DNA of 21,288 bases from Bacteroidetes bacterium UBA6063 (GCA_002428905.1 DIYD01000288.1:1-21288), one strand, 5' to 3'; positions 1 through 7,952 are shown, counted from the stretch's first letter. Translations and numbers: made by a program. Notes: generated by a model from the letters alone, not told the origin.

Positions 1-1
1 T

Positions 2-865
2 ATCAATAACACCAATAATAATGCACCAAACAGTCTTGCTCCCGAGGATATTGAGGCACTCCTGGAAGACCACGCAATTGATGTGAATATAACTGGCTGG
101 GACGATCAAACAGGAAATGGTTTTATTGATGCTGGTGCTACTTTACAAGGCATTGTATTGCCAAGATACAAAGTGGAACATTTTTCTCATACGAGATCGA
201 ATTCTGATGCCGTTCTCGATAAAAGTGACCTCTATGTTGCCGTTTCTAACGGAGGTAACGCGGTTGCGGCAGGAAATTACATTGTAGATCGTTATAAGAT
301 TACGAGAACATATAATATTTCGATGCCTTCAAGCCGTAGCGTGGTGCGAGTGTGGCCAAGGAACTCTAGCTCAGATATTAGCGGGATTGAAGGTACAACG
401 GTAAGTGCCTATCCAAAGATTATTGTTTCCAGTTTCAATCAAACGTCAGTTACACTGGTAGGATACATTTATCATGTTAAAAAAACAGCTTTTGGGAAGA
501 ACATGAACAAATGGGTGCCAAGTAGCAATACGGCGCAAGGGACAATGGCGTATACTGTGTATTCTGATGATTCCACTGCCTCAAGTGCAAAAGCTCTTTC
601 GATCAATCGACAATTGATAAGATGCATACCCAATCCGGCTGATAACACATTTAAGCTTAGTTTTACGCTTTTTGAACCTTCGAATTATTTGGTAGAGCTA
701 AGAGATATTAATGGAAAGCTGATTGAAACCGTGAAGGTGGATAATCAGGCAATCGGTCACCAAGAACAGTCCTTTAACACGAGCAATCTGAATCCGGGCA
801 TTTATATTTGTGCTTTAAGAACCAAAGATGCAAGCGTATCAAAGAAGGTTATTATCACGCATTAA
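2..865 (+). CDS. C-terminal part of secreted S8 (subtilisin-like) peptidase with T9SS sorting domain (5' end outside window)
   Basis: The reading frame is open to the left edge, so this is the last 287 residues of a larger protein; the GTG at 83 is an internal valine. The first ~35 residues (PEDIEALLEDHAIDV, then GWDDQTGNGFIDAGATL) match the closing helix and strand of S8 serine peptidase catalytic domains, where a Gly-rich 'G.G.vdA' segment follows the catalytic Ser (not in window). A ~150-residue beta-rich linker follows. The last ~85 residues form a typical Por/T9SS type A sorting domain: a PNPADN turn, then strands with RDINGKLIE, LNPGIYIC and a basic end KKVIITH. Family knowledge: such proteins cross the outer membrane through the type IX secretion system, and the C-terminal domain is removed or anchored to the surface. 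The next gene starts inside its 3' end. The S8 call rests on a short motif; the sorting domain is clear. Confidence 0.82.
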   Translation: MNNTNNNAPNSLAPEDIEALLEDHAIDVNITGWDDQTGNGFIDAGATLQGIVLPRYKVEHFSHTRSNSDAVLDKSDLYVAVSNGGNAVAAGNYIVDRYKITRTYNISMPSSRSVVRVWPRNSSSDISGIEGTTVSAYPKIIVSSFNQTSVTLVGYIYHVKKTAFGKNMNKWVPSSNTAQGTMAYTVYSDDSTASSAKALSINRQLIRCIPNPADNTFKLSFTLFEPSNYLVELRDINGKLIETVKVDNQAIGHQEQSFNTSNLNPGIYICALRTKDASVSKKVIITH

Positions 866-1832
866 TTTTTGTTCACTTACAAAGCTGATTTATGCCATTG
901 GTATTGCTCTGGCTTTATCAGGATGTAGTAAAGATCCATACATTTATTCCTCAGAGCATATTTGTGAGGAATATCGTCAGGCTAAAAATGTAAATCTTGG
1001 GCAAATAAAATCTAAAGGTGTCTCGAGATGGTCGGGATGTTATAACGCCAGCAATCTCAATGAGGCATTTTATATTACCGATGCAGGTCAGGGCTATGAA
1101 ATTGTTGCCAAAAATCTGATAAACGGTCAAACCAAAACCGTTCACTCAGAAACCTACCGAATAAATGGTTTGGTTTGTAACAGTGCTGGAAGTTTAGCCT
1201 ATGTTGATAGCCGAAACTGGATTTACATTCTTCTTCCCGGCGAAAAAACTTCCAAAATCATTAGTCCCGAAGGTGTAAGTAATTACCCTGTCTGGGAAAG
1301 TGACACAACGTTATTGTTTCAATATTCCCACAATGGAGGAAATCCCAAAAAGTATTTGCGTGTAAATCTGTTAGGTGACATTCTTGATACGCTGGATAAT
1401 GTAAAGTCATATCGGGGCGATTTACAGCACGATGGCAAGTTGGTTTCTCTGCCGTACTCCGGTCATGCGTCACTTAACATTTATGCGCTAAAAGATGAAG
1501 GGCGATTGCTTAAAGTTCCTTTTGAAGAAAAAGTTGATGGGTTAAACAGCATTGAGGCGCTGCATTGGGGTGCTAATGACAATCAAGCCTATTACTCAAA
1601 TTTTGGGTATGGATTATTCTCAGTAAATTTTGGCAATGGCAAATCAACCCAAATACTTGACGGTTGTCCGTTGAAACGCTATACATCCATTGATTTATCT
1701 TTCGATAAATCGCAACTCCTACTAACACGTGAGGATTTAGAAGCACCATACGGGCTTGATGGCGGCACTCTATACAGCTCTTCGAATGTTTATACTTTTG
1801 ATCTCAACAGCAGAGCTTTAACCGCCTTGTAA
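828..1832 (+). CDS. Predicted lipoprotein with beta-propeller-like body
   Basis: A 334-residue protein starting with an ATG inside the upstream protease gene (38-base overlap). It has a basic start (QRRLLSR), a hydrophobic stretch and a lipobox LSGC with Cys33 followed by Ser, so it should be a lipidated envelope protein. The nearby CTG/ATT codons at 885-890 could start a shorter signal peptide, but no other in-frame ATG precedes the lipobox, so 828 is the best start. The body has repeated short strand patterns of the type 'sYPVWESDTTLLF', 'WIYILLPGEK' and 'lSFDKSQLLLTRED', which resemble the blades of TolB/WD40-like propellers (inference; I cannot assign a family). Overlap with the protease suggests co-transcription. 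No catalytic motif is visible. Function unknown. Confidence 0.75.
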   Translation: MQAYQRRLLSRINFCSLTKLIYAIGIALALSGCSKDPYIYSSEHICEEYRQAKNVNLGQIKSKGVSRWSGCYNASNLNEAFYITDAGQGYEIVAKNLINGQTKTVHSETYRINGLVCNSAGSLAYVDSRNWIYILLPGEKTSKIISPEGVSNYPVWESDTTLLFQYSHNGGNPKKYLRVNLLGDILDTLDNVKSYRGDLQHDGKLVSLPYSGHASLNIYALKDEGRLLKVPFEEKVDGLNSIEALHWGANDNQAYYSNFGYGLFSVNFGNGKSTQILDGCPLKRYTSIDLSFDKSQLLLTREDLEAPYGLDGGTLYSSSNVYTFDLNSRALTAL

Positions 1833-2031
1833 TAGGGCTGTAGGTACGATATGTATTGTATAATTAATATTGGATCCGCCTTGTATTGGCACCTTATTAA
1901 ATAGAACATCTCGCCCTTGTGATGCAGGGGTAGATAGCAGGAAAGTCAAAAATAAGTCTGCTTCAAGTTCTTCTTAGTTTTAGACTTAACTCCCCTTGGC
2001 TTTTCATGCCTCGGTTCGTACAAACAGACAT

Positions 2032-2064
2032 AAAAAAAGCCTTCGGTATGCGACCGAAGGCTTT
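2032..2064 (-). terminator. Rho-independent terminator of tRNA-Val
   Basis: A perfect 12-bp stem (2036-2047 paired with 2053-2064) closes a 5-base loop (2048-2052). Read on the minus strand it ends in a run of seven T. It begins only 6 bases beyond the tRNA 3' end, so it terminates the tRNA transcript. Confidence 0.93.
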
Positions 2065-2070
2065 GTGTTG

Positions 2071-2145
2071 TGGGTAATGCTGGATTCGAACCAGCGACCC
2101 CCTGCTTGTAAGGCAGGTGCTCTAAACCAACTGAGCTAATCACCC
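2071..2145 (-). tRNA. tRNA-Val (anticodon UAC)
   Basis: A full 75-base cloverleaf on the minus strand. The acceptor stem GGGTGAT pairs with ATTACCC (one G-T pair), with discriminator A. The D stem is GCTC/GAGC, the anticodon stem CCTGC/GCAGG with loop CTTACAA (anticodon TAC), and the T stem GCTGG/CCAGC with loop TTCGAAT. The CCA end is not encoded. It reads GUA and, by wobble, other Val codons. It stands alone between its own promoter and terminator. Confidence 0.97.
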
Positions 2146-2187
2146 TTAACCTTTGCGGGACCAAATCCCGTCCCCGTTAGAGGGCTG

Positions 2188-2217
2188 CAAATATAATGTT
2201 ACCGCAATTTTTTTCAA
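2188..2217 (-). promoter_or_regulatory. Bacteroidota-type promoter for tRNA-Val
   Basis: On the minus strand the -7 element is TATATTTG (2188-2195), an exact match to TAnnTTTG. A -33 TTG lies at 2215-2217, with 19 bases between them. Long A/T tracts lie upstream (to 2240). The predicted start near 2181 leaves a ~35-base 5' leader containing a small hairpin (CGGGA/TCCCG, 2156-2170). Consensus from established Bacteroidota promoter work; transcription start inferred. Confidence 0.72.
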
Positions 2218-2331
2218 AAAATTTCAAAAAAAATATTGCGCCAATTTATAGACACACAACAGGCCATTGTTTATTCGTTTTACACATACACACATAAGCA
2301 TTACTCATCTTTGTGTGTTAGACCATAAATA

Positions 2332-4812
2332 TTGAAAAGGATCATAAAATTCACGCATAAATTGCTGTGGTGGTTGCTTTATGCTACCCCATTTGTACTT
2401 GCGTCATTTTATTTTGGTGGCAAATTGCTGCGGAAAATCCTGATCGATCAACTCAATAAACAGTTGAATGTGCAGGTCACCGTGCACTCGGTAAACCTCA
2501 ATGGTCTGAAAACGTTTCCACAACTTGGTCTTGAAATGACCAATGTTCGTGTAGACGAATCCATGGCCCACTACAACGATTACTTACTCCAAGCCCGAAA
2601 AGTCACCGTAGTGTTCAATCCATTAAAACTGGTTTCTGGCACCAATGAAATTGACCGAATTCAACTTGATGGTGGAGCGATACGTCTGTATACCAATCCT
2701 AAGGGCAAAACCAACTTTGAGCTTTTCAAACCCGATGAAGATTCAGAAGACGAACCAATAAACATCGATCTAAAGAAGGTCTTGCTGAACAAATTCCGAT
2801 GCGTTTACGTTGACCAGCAGGAAGACCAGAGTTTTAATTTTAAAGCAGAAGCGCTACAGCTATCCGGGAAGTTCAATGAGGAACGCTTTGAGTTGAAATC
2901 TCAAGGCGAAGCACTGTTCGATCATCTGGCATTGGGAGGCGTGGATTATATCAAAGGAAAGTATGCCAAACTCGACCTGGTTCTTGATGTTAATCAAAGT
3001 ATTAATGCCTATCATATATCAAAAGGGGAAATCGGCCTTGACCAATTAAAACTCGATATTCAAGGTGACATTCTGTTGGTAGAAAATGAACCTGACCTGG
3101 ATCTACAAATCAGTGGACAAAATATTGACATTCAATCCATTATATCCATATTACCCAACAATATAGGCTACGACCTCCGGCAACTGGAAAGCAAGGGAGA
3201 CATTAATGTAAATGGCAGCATTTTAGGTAAGTTTCAAGACGATAGCTGGCCGAAAATTGATGTGGATTTTCAATTTAATGATGCTGCCATTGTATGGAAA
3301 GAAAAAGAACTTAACGCAGAAAAAATCAACCTCGCAGGGAGTCTGACAAACAAGACTTCTGATCATTCCAAAGCGCTAAATTTGATCATTAAGCTCGATG
3401 AACTTCGTTTCCCCAAATCAAGTTTAAAAGGCGGTATAACCGTTCGAGATTTGTTTCACCCCGATATTACCTTCAACGCTCAGGGTTTACTTCTGCTCGA
3501 AGACTTCAAGGGCCTCTTACCTGAAGTTGAATCAAGCCAACTTCAAGGCAAATCCTTACTGAACGTAAAGGGACAGATTCCATACAACCTGAAGACAGAA
3601 GGCCTCGATTTCAGCGCGTCAAGCTTTGATGGAGATATTGAAATAAAAGAAGCAAGTCTGGTTACCGATGAGCGAAAATTGATTGATCAGTTAATGGTGA
3701 AAACCCGCATCAAGGGCAACCGACTTACAAAGACAGAAATTGTTGGCGGGCTGTGGAACAACGACGTGAATTTCAGTGGTGAAATAGACAATTGGCAGGG
3801 ATATGCTTTTAGAGATCAGCGACTGACGATCACCGGTGAACTCGTAAGTAAATCCCTCGATTTAGACTTAGGGGATACCAGCACTTCAGGTGCCGAAGCA
3901 TCGTCGCCGCAAGACGTCATAAGCATAGACTATGGCTTTGACGCTCAGGTAAAGATAAAAGCAGACCGCTTTAAATGGGGAATGCTAAAAGCAACTAACC
4001 TTGACGGTGATTTGCGCTGGGCAAAAGACAACATGACGTTCATCAATGTAGACTTCGATGCCTGGGGCGGCCATAACAGACTGGATGGAGAACTGATTGA
4101 AACAAAGGAGCGATTTTTATTGAACACTTCATCCATTTCGGACAGCATCAAACTCGAACGCTTATTGGACGAATTTGAGAATTTCGAACAAGAAGAGTTC
4201 ACTTCCGATATTCTTCAGGGAGTGGTTACAACTACGCTGAACCTAAACCTGGAGTTTGATCGGTACTTCAACGTAATTGAAGACGAAGTAAGAGGCCTGG
4301 CAGATGTTGCTATTGTTGACGGACGATTGCGCAATTACCAGCCGATGGAAGCGCTATCAAGTTTTGTAGAACTCGACGATTTAAGAGACATCCGCTTTGA
4401 GGAGTTAAACAACACCATTGAAATCGGTAACCGGCAAATCAATATCCCAACCATGGCCATTAAAAGCAACGCGATGAATTTGGAGATTGGTGGAAATCAC
4501 AACTTCGACAATTACATGAATTACCGCATGAAGATTCGGGTTACAGAACTACTGGCCAAAAGCTCGGGATGGGTAAAGCGTAAAAAGGAACGTCAACTGG
4601 ATGAAAATCGTGACGGCGGTTTAAGTGCGTATATATTAATGATTGGCACTCCAGACGACCTAAAAATCCGATACGATCGTAAAGCCGTAAAACAGAAAAT
4701 AAAGGAAGAGGTGAAGAAAGAACGTAAGCTGTTCTTCGAAGAGCTTAAACGTGAAATCCGACGACAGAAGAGTCCAACTGAAGACAAGGAAAATGCCGAT
4801 TGGGACGAGTGA
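2332..4812 (+). CDS. AsmA family protein (envelope, membrane-anchored)
   Basis: An 826-residue protein with one N-terminal membrane helix (about residues 11-29) and a following segment ILIDQLNKQLNVQVTVHSVN that matches the AsmA N-terminal pattern. A long beta-strand-rich body follows, then the AsmA-like C-terminal region (residues ~640-770) with conserved DGRLRNYQPMEALS and GGNHNFDNYMNYRMKI. The tail is highly charged (KQKIKEEVKKERKLFFEELKREIRR), probably helical. AsmA/TamB-like proteins are thought to bridge inner and outer membranes as lipid-conducting beta grooves; that role here is inference. The start is a TTG: an in-frame TAA ends 3 bases before it, and the next in-frame ATG would delete the membrane helix. 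A -7-like CATCTTTG (2306-2313) lies upstream. It ends exactly where the opposing gene ends (shared TGATCA). Confidence 0.88.
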   Translation: MKRIIKFTHKLLWWLLYATPFVLASFYFGGKLLRKILIDQLNKQLNVQVTVHSVNLNGLKTFPQLGLEMTNVRVDESMAHYNDYLLQARKVTVVFNPLKLVSGTNEIDRIQLDGGAIRLYTNPKGKTNFELFKPDEDSEDEPINIDLKKVLLNKFRCVYVDQQEDQSFNFKAEALQLSGKFNEERFELKSQGEALFDHLALGGVDYIKGKYAKLDLVLDVNQSINAYHISKGEIGLDQLKLDIQGDILLVENEPDLDLQISGQNIDIQSIISILPNNIGYDLRQLESKGDINVNGSILGKFQDDSWPKIDVDFQFNDAAIVWKEKELNAEKINLAGSLTNKTSDHSKALNLIIKLDELRFPKSSLKGGITVRDLFHPDITFNAQGLLLLEDFKGLLPEVESSQLQGKSLLNVKGQIPYNLKTEGLDFSASSFDGDIEIKEASLVTDERKLIDQLMVKTRIKGNRLTKTEIVGGLWNNDVNFSGEIDNWQGYAFRDQRLTITGELVSKSLDLDLGDTSTSGAEASSPQDVISIDYGFDAQVKIKADRFKWGMLKATNLDGDLRWAKDNMTFINVDFDAWGGHNRLDGELIETKERFLLNTSSISDSIKLERLLDEFENFEQEEFTSDILQGVVTTTLNLNLEFDRYFNVIEDEVRGLADVAIVDGRLRNYQPMEALSSFVELDDLRDIRFEELNNTIEIGNRQINIPTMAIKSNAMNLEIGGNHNFDNYMNYRMKIRVTELLAKSSGWVKRKKERQLDENRDGGLSAYILMIGTPDDLKIRYDRKAVKQKIKEEVKKERKLFFEELKREIRRQKSPTEDKENADWDE

Positions 4813-5460
4813 TCACTGATGTGTGAGCAATGCCGTCATGCCAAAATGCCAACCCTGAGCCGCAACGAATGCCTCATTGTCTGTATTCAAAAAACGATAT
4901 CCGGCGTACAAATGACTCCGGCCAAAGGGCATGATCATTCCTAGTTTGGGCTCAATATACGGGCGACCCTGCACATTTCGGGGCATGTAATACCCAACAT
5001 TCATTCCCATTCGAATCATATGCACCGTCTGTGTACCACCTGCCCAGCGAACAGGAAGAAGTTGATACAGTACGTTCCATGCAACCTGCGAAGATTTTGG
5101 CCAGGGAGCATAGTGATAATCGATGGTGGTAATGGTATTTATGCTTTCCAGGTAAGCACCAACCCCACCCTTAAAGGTAGTTTCACCACGGTTGGTTCGG
5201 TAAACACCCACATCCATTAGAAAAGGTGTATTCCAGCCCACATTGCGTACGCCACCGCACAAGACAAGGCAACAAGATCGCCAGGCTGGCCTCCAGGGCA
5301 CCACTACAAGGGTATCCGTCTTATTGAAATCTGATCCGTGTTTGGCGAAATAGTACGCCGTATCCTTCACCCAGGGTGATGCAATCTCGGTTCTTCTTTG
5401 GGCCGAAACCTGCATAAAGGCGAACAATGCCAAAAATGTAAATGTCACTTGAAATTTCAT
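4813..5460 (-). CDS. Secreted protein, probable outer-membrane beta-barrel
   Basis: 215 residues with a clear signal peptide (residues 1-20, ending VSAQ). The mature part alternates polar and aromatic residues in strand-like segments (FKGGVGAYLESINTI, MIRMGMNVGYYMP, SHLYAGYRFL) and ends near WHFGMTALLTHQ, as in small outer-membrane barrels. Two adjacent Cys (SCCLVLCGG) are unusual in such proteins. The stop is directly next to the stop of the AsmA gene on the other strand, with no intervening base. It is divergent from the DUF1232 gene across a ~93-base gap in which I see no clear promoter. I do not recognise a specific family. Confidence 0.72.
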   Translation of the reverse strand: MKFQVTFTFLALFAFMQVSAQRRTEIASPWVKDTAYYFAKHGSDFNKTDTLVVVPWRPAWRSCCLVLCGGVRNVGWNTPFLMDVGVYRTNRGETTFKGGVGAYLESINTITTIDYHYAPWPKSSQVAWNVLYQLLPVRWAGGTQTVHMIRMGMNVGYYMPRNVQGRPYIEPKLGMIMPFGRSHLYAGYRFLNTDNEAFVAAQGWHFGMTALLTHQ

Positions 5461-5553
5461 CTGGTTGTTTTATACCTCTGACGATTACCATAAACCAAGG
5501 GTTGGGATTTGGAACGATAATTGGTATTTTACTGTGCACTAGAATTATTATCC

Positions 5554-5973
5554 ATGTCAAAAACAGATCAACCGAAAGGGTTTAGCAAAGCCCGAAAACA
5601 AGCGGAAAAAATCGTGACCGACGGTAAACGGGTTAAAGCCCTCATCGAGCAAGGGGTGGCCAAGTCGAAGCAACATAAAAATGCACTTAGCGGTTTTTGG
5701 AACGAACTTCAATCCTTAATGCGAATGATCAAGGCGCATTTTAAGGGCAAATTCAAGGTCAGCACAAAATCCATTGTTTGGGCAGTTGCGGCCATCATAT
5801 ACCTGGTCAACCCGCTAGACGTAATCCCAGACTGGCTAACCATTTTTGCCGGGATTGGCTTGATAGATGACGCCACTGTCATTGCTTACGTTATCAAAAA
5901 TATCCGAACCGATATCGAGCGTTTTGAGCTATGGGAGCAAAAAGAGGTTAATGCTCACTCAATTCAAGAATAG
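5554..5973 (+). CDS. DUF1232 (YkvA-type) membrane protein
   Basis: 139 residues from the ATG at 5554; a TTG-started reading from 5521 would add 11 residues unlike the family. The N-terminal half is lysine-rich and soluble (KARKQAEKIVTDGKRVKALIEQ), with a second basic stretch MRMIKAHFKGKFK. The C-terminal half carries the DUF1232 signature: IVWAVAAIIYLVNPLDVIPDW, then GLIDDATVIAYVIKNI. The PLDVIPD turn between two hydrophobic helices and the following GxIDD are the family hallmarks. The function of this widespread family is not established. The 3' end overlaps the opposing SUMF1-protein gene by 26 bases. Confidence 0.9.
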   Translation: MSKTDQPKGFSKARKQAEKIVTDGKRVKALIEQGVAKSKQHKNALSGFWNELQSLMRMIKAHFKGKFKVSTKSIVWAVAAIIYLVNPLDVIPDWLTIFAGIGLIDDATVIAYVIKNIRTDIERFELWEQKEVNAHSIQE

Positions 5974-7198
5974 GCACAAGACGAATCACATAACGGAAGC
6001 CAAGTGTAGAATGCTGCGCATTTGGGTCAATGAAAATCTTCGCCGCGTGCGTTCCTACATTTTTATCGCGCCTGTAAACGTGCTGCTCATAAAACCAATT
6101 ACCTCCACGAACCAGTTGACCATTTAACGTATCGTTGTACGAGTTATAATAGCGCTCAATATCTGCAATCAGATTCGACTCTCTGGTATTCATCTTACGC
6201 AGAACACGTTGCCTCTCTTCAAACAAATATTTCCAGTTATCGACGTACGTTTCGGAACACCATTCACTCACATTACTGTTGAGATGAAAAACATCGCCCA
6301 CCTGATCTTCCTTTAACAGATATCTATCTCGTTTGCGCTGCATCGTAGAATGTGGATACATACTCCCATCGTTCATATAGGTTCCGGTATGCCTGTTGTT
6401 ATACGCCGGAGCCAATGCATTTTCCATGAAACGCAATCCGGTGTCGTGCGATGTTAAAGGTAAGTTGGTAAGGTAATCCTTGTCGTAGAAGTCTTCCTGG
6501 TAATGCGGTTTTGCATCTTTTTGGTGTGTAACAAAATGATTTCCGTTTGCATAACCCCATTCGAATTGATTTGGTAAATCCACCACCACTTTAAACCGTT
6601 GAAGACCTAACTCCGCATTTAATTTATTCTGATACCATGCACAATAAGCCTTGGCTTGATAATAACTAACCCCCACTACCGGATAGCTCGCATACGCTGG
6701 GTGCTTCCAATAATTCGTACGCATAGGTCCGTTATATGACAACGGAAAATCGGTAACCCAGGTCGTTGTGTCTGGTTTCATTTCTTCATATCGCTCCTTA
6801 GAACCGAGGGCGTGTAGAAACTCCCTGTACTCTTCATTGGATACTTCTGTTTGCTTGATCAAAAACGGTTTTATGTATTCAGTCGGCTTTAATGTGCAGA
6901 AGTATAATGGGTCGGTATCTATGAACAATTGATGTGAGTCGGCTGAATTCCTTCGGTGATTATACCGATCAGCATCAAAATAGAACCGTGCAATACTGGG
7001 GACTACAACATCCAGGGTATCGGGGATTTCTTTAACCTTTTTGGAAGCGTCTGCTATTGGGTTTATCCATACCGTGCCAACAGGCGGTTTAATTGGTTCT
7101 TCAAAGACAAAATGAGAAGTTGGAATCTGATACCAGCTTTGACTATATGCCCGCAATGAAGCAACGAACACCAGTGCAATCAACGTAAAGTGTTTCAT
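5948..7198 (-). CDS. Secreted SUMF1/FGE-fold protein, likely non-catalytic (GldJ/GldK-like fold)
   Basis: 416 residues starting at the ATG at 7198, which gives a good signal peptide (MKHFTLIALVFVASLRAYSQ, cut near residue 19). A longer reading from 7270 adds 24 residues that do not look like a signal peptide. The formylglycine-generating-enzyme/sulfatase-modifying fold runs from about residue 109 to the end: IKQTEVSNEEYREFL, YPVVGVSYYQAKAYCAWY, LPNQFEWGYAN, HLNSNVSEWCSE, VRGGNWF and LGFRYVIRL. The two active-site Cys of true FGE lie just after the RGGS motif; here both places are Tyr (370 and 375), so catalysis of formylglycine formation is unlikely. In Bacteroidota this fold serves gliding/T9SS proteins GldJ and GldK, but those are lipoproteins and this one lacks a lipobox. 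A perfect hairpin precedes the start (7204-7222). Confidence 0.85.
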   Translation of the reverse strand: MKHFTLIALVFVASLRAYSQSWYQIPTSHFVFEEPIKPPVGTVWINPIADASKKVKEIPDTLDVVVPSIARFYFDADRYNHRRNSADSHQLFIDTDPLYFCTLKPTEYIKPFLIKQTEVSNEEYREFLHALGSKERYEEMKPDTTTWVTDFPLSYNGPMRTNYWKHPAYASYPVVGVSYYQAKAYCAWYQNKLNAELGLQRFKVVVDLPNQFEWGYANGNHFVTHQKDAKPHYQEDFYDKDYLTNLPLTSHDTGLRFMENALAPAYNNRHTGTYMNDGSMYPHSTMQRKRDRYLLKEDQVGDVFHLNSNVSEWCSETYVDNWKYLFEERQRVLRKMNTRESNLIADIERYYNSYNDTLNGQLVRGGNWFYEQHVYRRDKNVGTHAAKIFIDPNAQHSTLGFRYVIRLVPILELSEH

Positions 7199-7203
7199 TT
7201 GTT

Positions 7204-7222
7204 TTAGGGTTTGATACCCTAA
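7204..7222 (-). promoter_or_regulatory. Perfect palindrome just upstream of SUMF1-protein start
   Basis: TTAGGGT and ACCCTAA form 7-bp perfect arms around a 5-base centre, ending 6 bases before the start codon at 7198. It could be an RNA hairpin in the leader that affects ribosome access, or an operator. It has no T-run, so it is not a terminator. Role is inference. Confidence 0.5.
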
Positions 7223-7270
7223 CCACGAAAAAGAGAGGCGGTTTATTTCAAGTAGGCTGTCATAAGACAC

Positions 7271-7302
7271 AAAAAAAGCCCATCCGTTTCCGAATGGGCT
7301 TT
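7271..7302 (-). terminator. Rho-independent terminator of sodA
   Basis: A 9-bp stem (7275-7283 with 7294-7302; AAAGCCCAT/ATGGGCTTT) with a 10-base loop. On the minus strand it ends in seven T. It lies 20 bases beyond the sodA stop codon and upstream of the SUMF1-protein gene, separating the two transcripts. Confidence 0.9.
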
Positions 7303-7321
7303 AATCGCTTTGCGTATATTC

Positions 7322-7921
7322 TTACTTCGCAGCAGCGTAACGACGTGCTACTTCATCCCAGTTTACTACATTCCAAAATGCAGAAATGTAATCAGGACGA
7401 CGGTTCTGATAGTTTAGGTAGTATGCATGCTCCCATACGTCAAGGCCCAAGATTGGTGTTCCTTCACAACCAAGTCCCATTAATGGGTTGTCTTGATTTG
7501 CTGTGCTGCAAACTTCCAGTTTTCCATTGTTCACGCATAACCATGCCCAACCCGATCCAAATCGTGTTGCAGCAGCGGCAGCGAAAGCGTTTTTGAACGC
7601 TTCAAATCCACCAAGGTCAGATTCGATTGCGGCAGCCAGATCTCCAGAAGGTGTTCCACCTCCGTTTGGCGACATTACACTCCAAAACAAGGTGTGGTTA
7701 AAGTGACCTCCACCGTTATTTCGAACAGCCCCATTGTCGTGGTGATTCTTTACTAGGTCTTCCAATGATTTGCCTTCTAAATCTGTTCCTTCCACAGCTG
7801 CGTTCAGCTTTGCTACGTATCCCGCATGATGTTTACCATGGTGAATTTCCATGGTACGTGTATCAATGTGTGGTTCTAGTGCGTCAGTTGCATATTCTAA
7901 TGCTGGTAATTCAAATGCCAT
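7322..7921 (-). CDS. sodA: Superoxide dismutase, Mn-type (Mn/Fe family)
   Basis: 199 residues, normal length for the family. It converts superoxide to hydrogen peroxide and oxygen in the cytoplasm; no signal peptide is present. Metal ligands are all visible: His27 (HHGKHHAGYV), His76 (GGGHFNHTLFW), Asp161 and His165 (LDVWEHAYYLNY). The second-sphere Gln that tunes the metal is Gln143 (STANQDNPL), with Gly in the N-terminal position used by Fe enzymes, so the Mn type is favoured; cambialistic use cannot be excluded. The family signature DVWEHAYY is intact. It is monocistronic: own candidate -7 element upstream, strong terminator downstream. It is divergent from a nitroreductase gene. Confidence 0.97.
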   Translation of the reverse strand: MAFELPALEYATDALEPHIDTRTMEIHHGKHHAGYVAKLNAAVEGTDLEGKSLEDLVKNHHDNGAVRNNGGGHFNHTLFWSVMSPNGGGTPSGDLAAAIESDLGGFEAFKNAFAAAAATRFGSGWAWLCVNNGKLEVCSTANQDNPLMGLGCEGTPILGLDVWEHAYYLNYQNRRPDYISAFWNVVNWDEVARRYAAAK

Positions 7922-7944
7922 AATTCTATGTTTTTTACGTTAGA

Positions 7945-7952
7945 CAAAATTA
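7945..7952 (-). promoter_or_regulatory. Candidate -7 element of sodA promoter
   Basis: TAATTTTG on the minus strand fits TAnnTTTG and lies 23 bases upstream of the sodA start, giving a short leader. No TTG is seen at the usual -33 distance, so this is a weaker prediction than the tRNA promoter. Confidence 0.4.

Noticed and set aside
1946..2164. Minus-strand reading frame of 72 residues (begins MVPQRLRVISSVGLEHL)
   Set aside because: It translates the tRNA-Val gene and its terminator; the GLEHLPYKQGVAGSNPA-like string is a known artefact of translated tRNA. Past the terminator (FFYVCLYEPRHEK...) I looked for a decayed GIY-YIG nuclease, which often sits after tRNAs in this phylum, but saw no GIY/YIG or other motif.
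5461..5553. Promoters in the divergent gap between the outer-membrane protein and DUF1232 genes
   Set aside because: TATAAAAC and TATTTTAC are present, but neither fits TAnnTTTG; no confident call.
7294..7706. Plus-strand frames overlapping sodA
   Set aside because: Shadows of the clearly real sodA gene; no independent motif or start signal.
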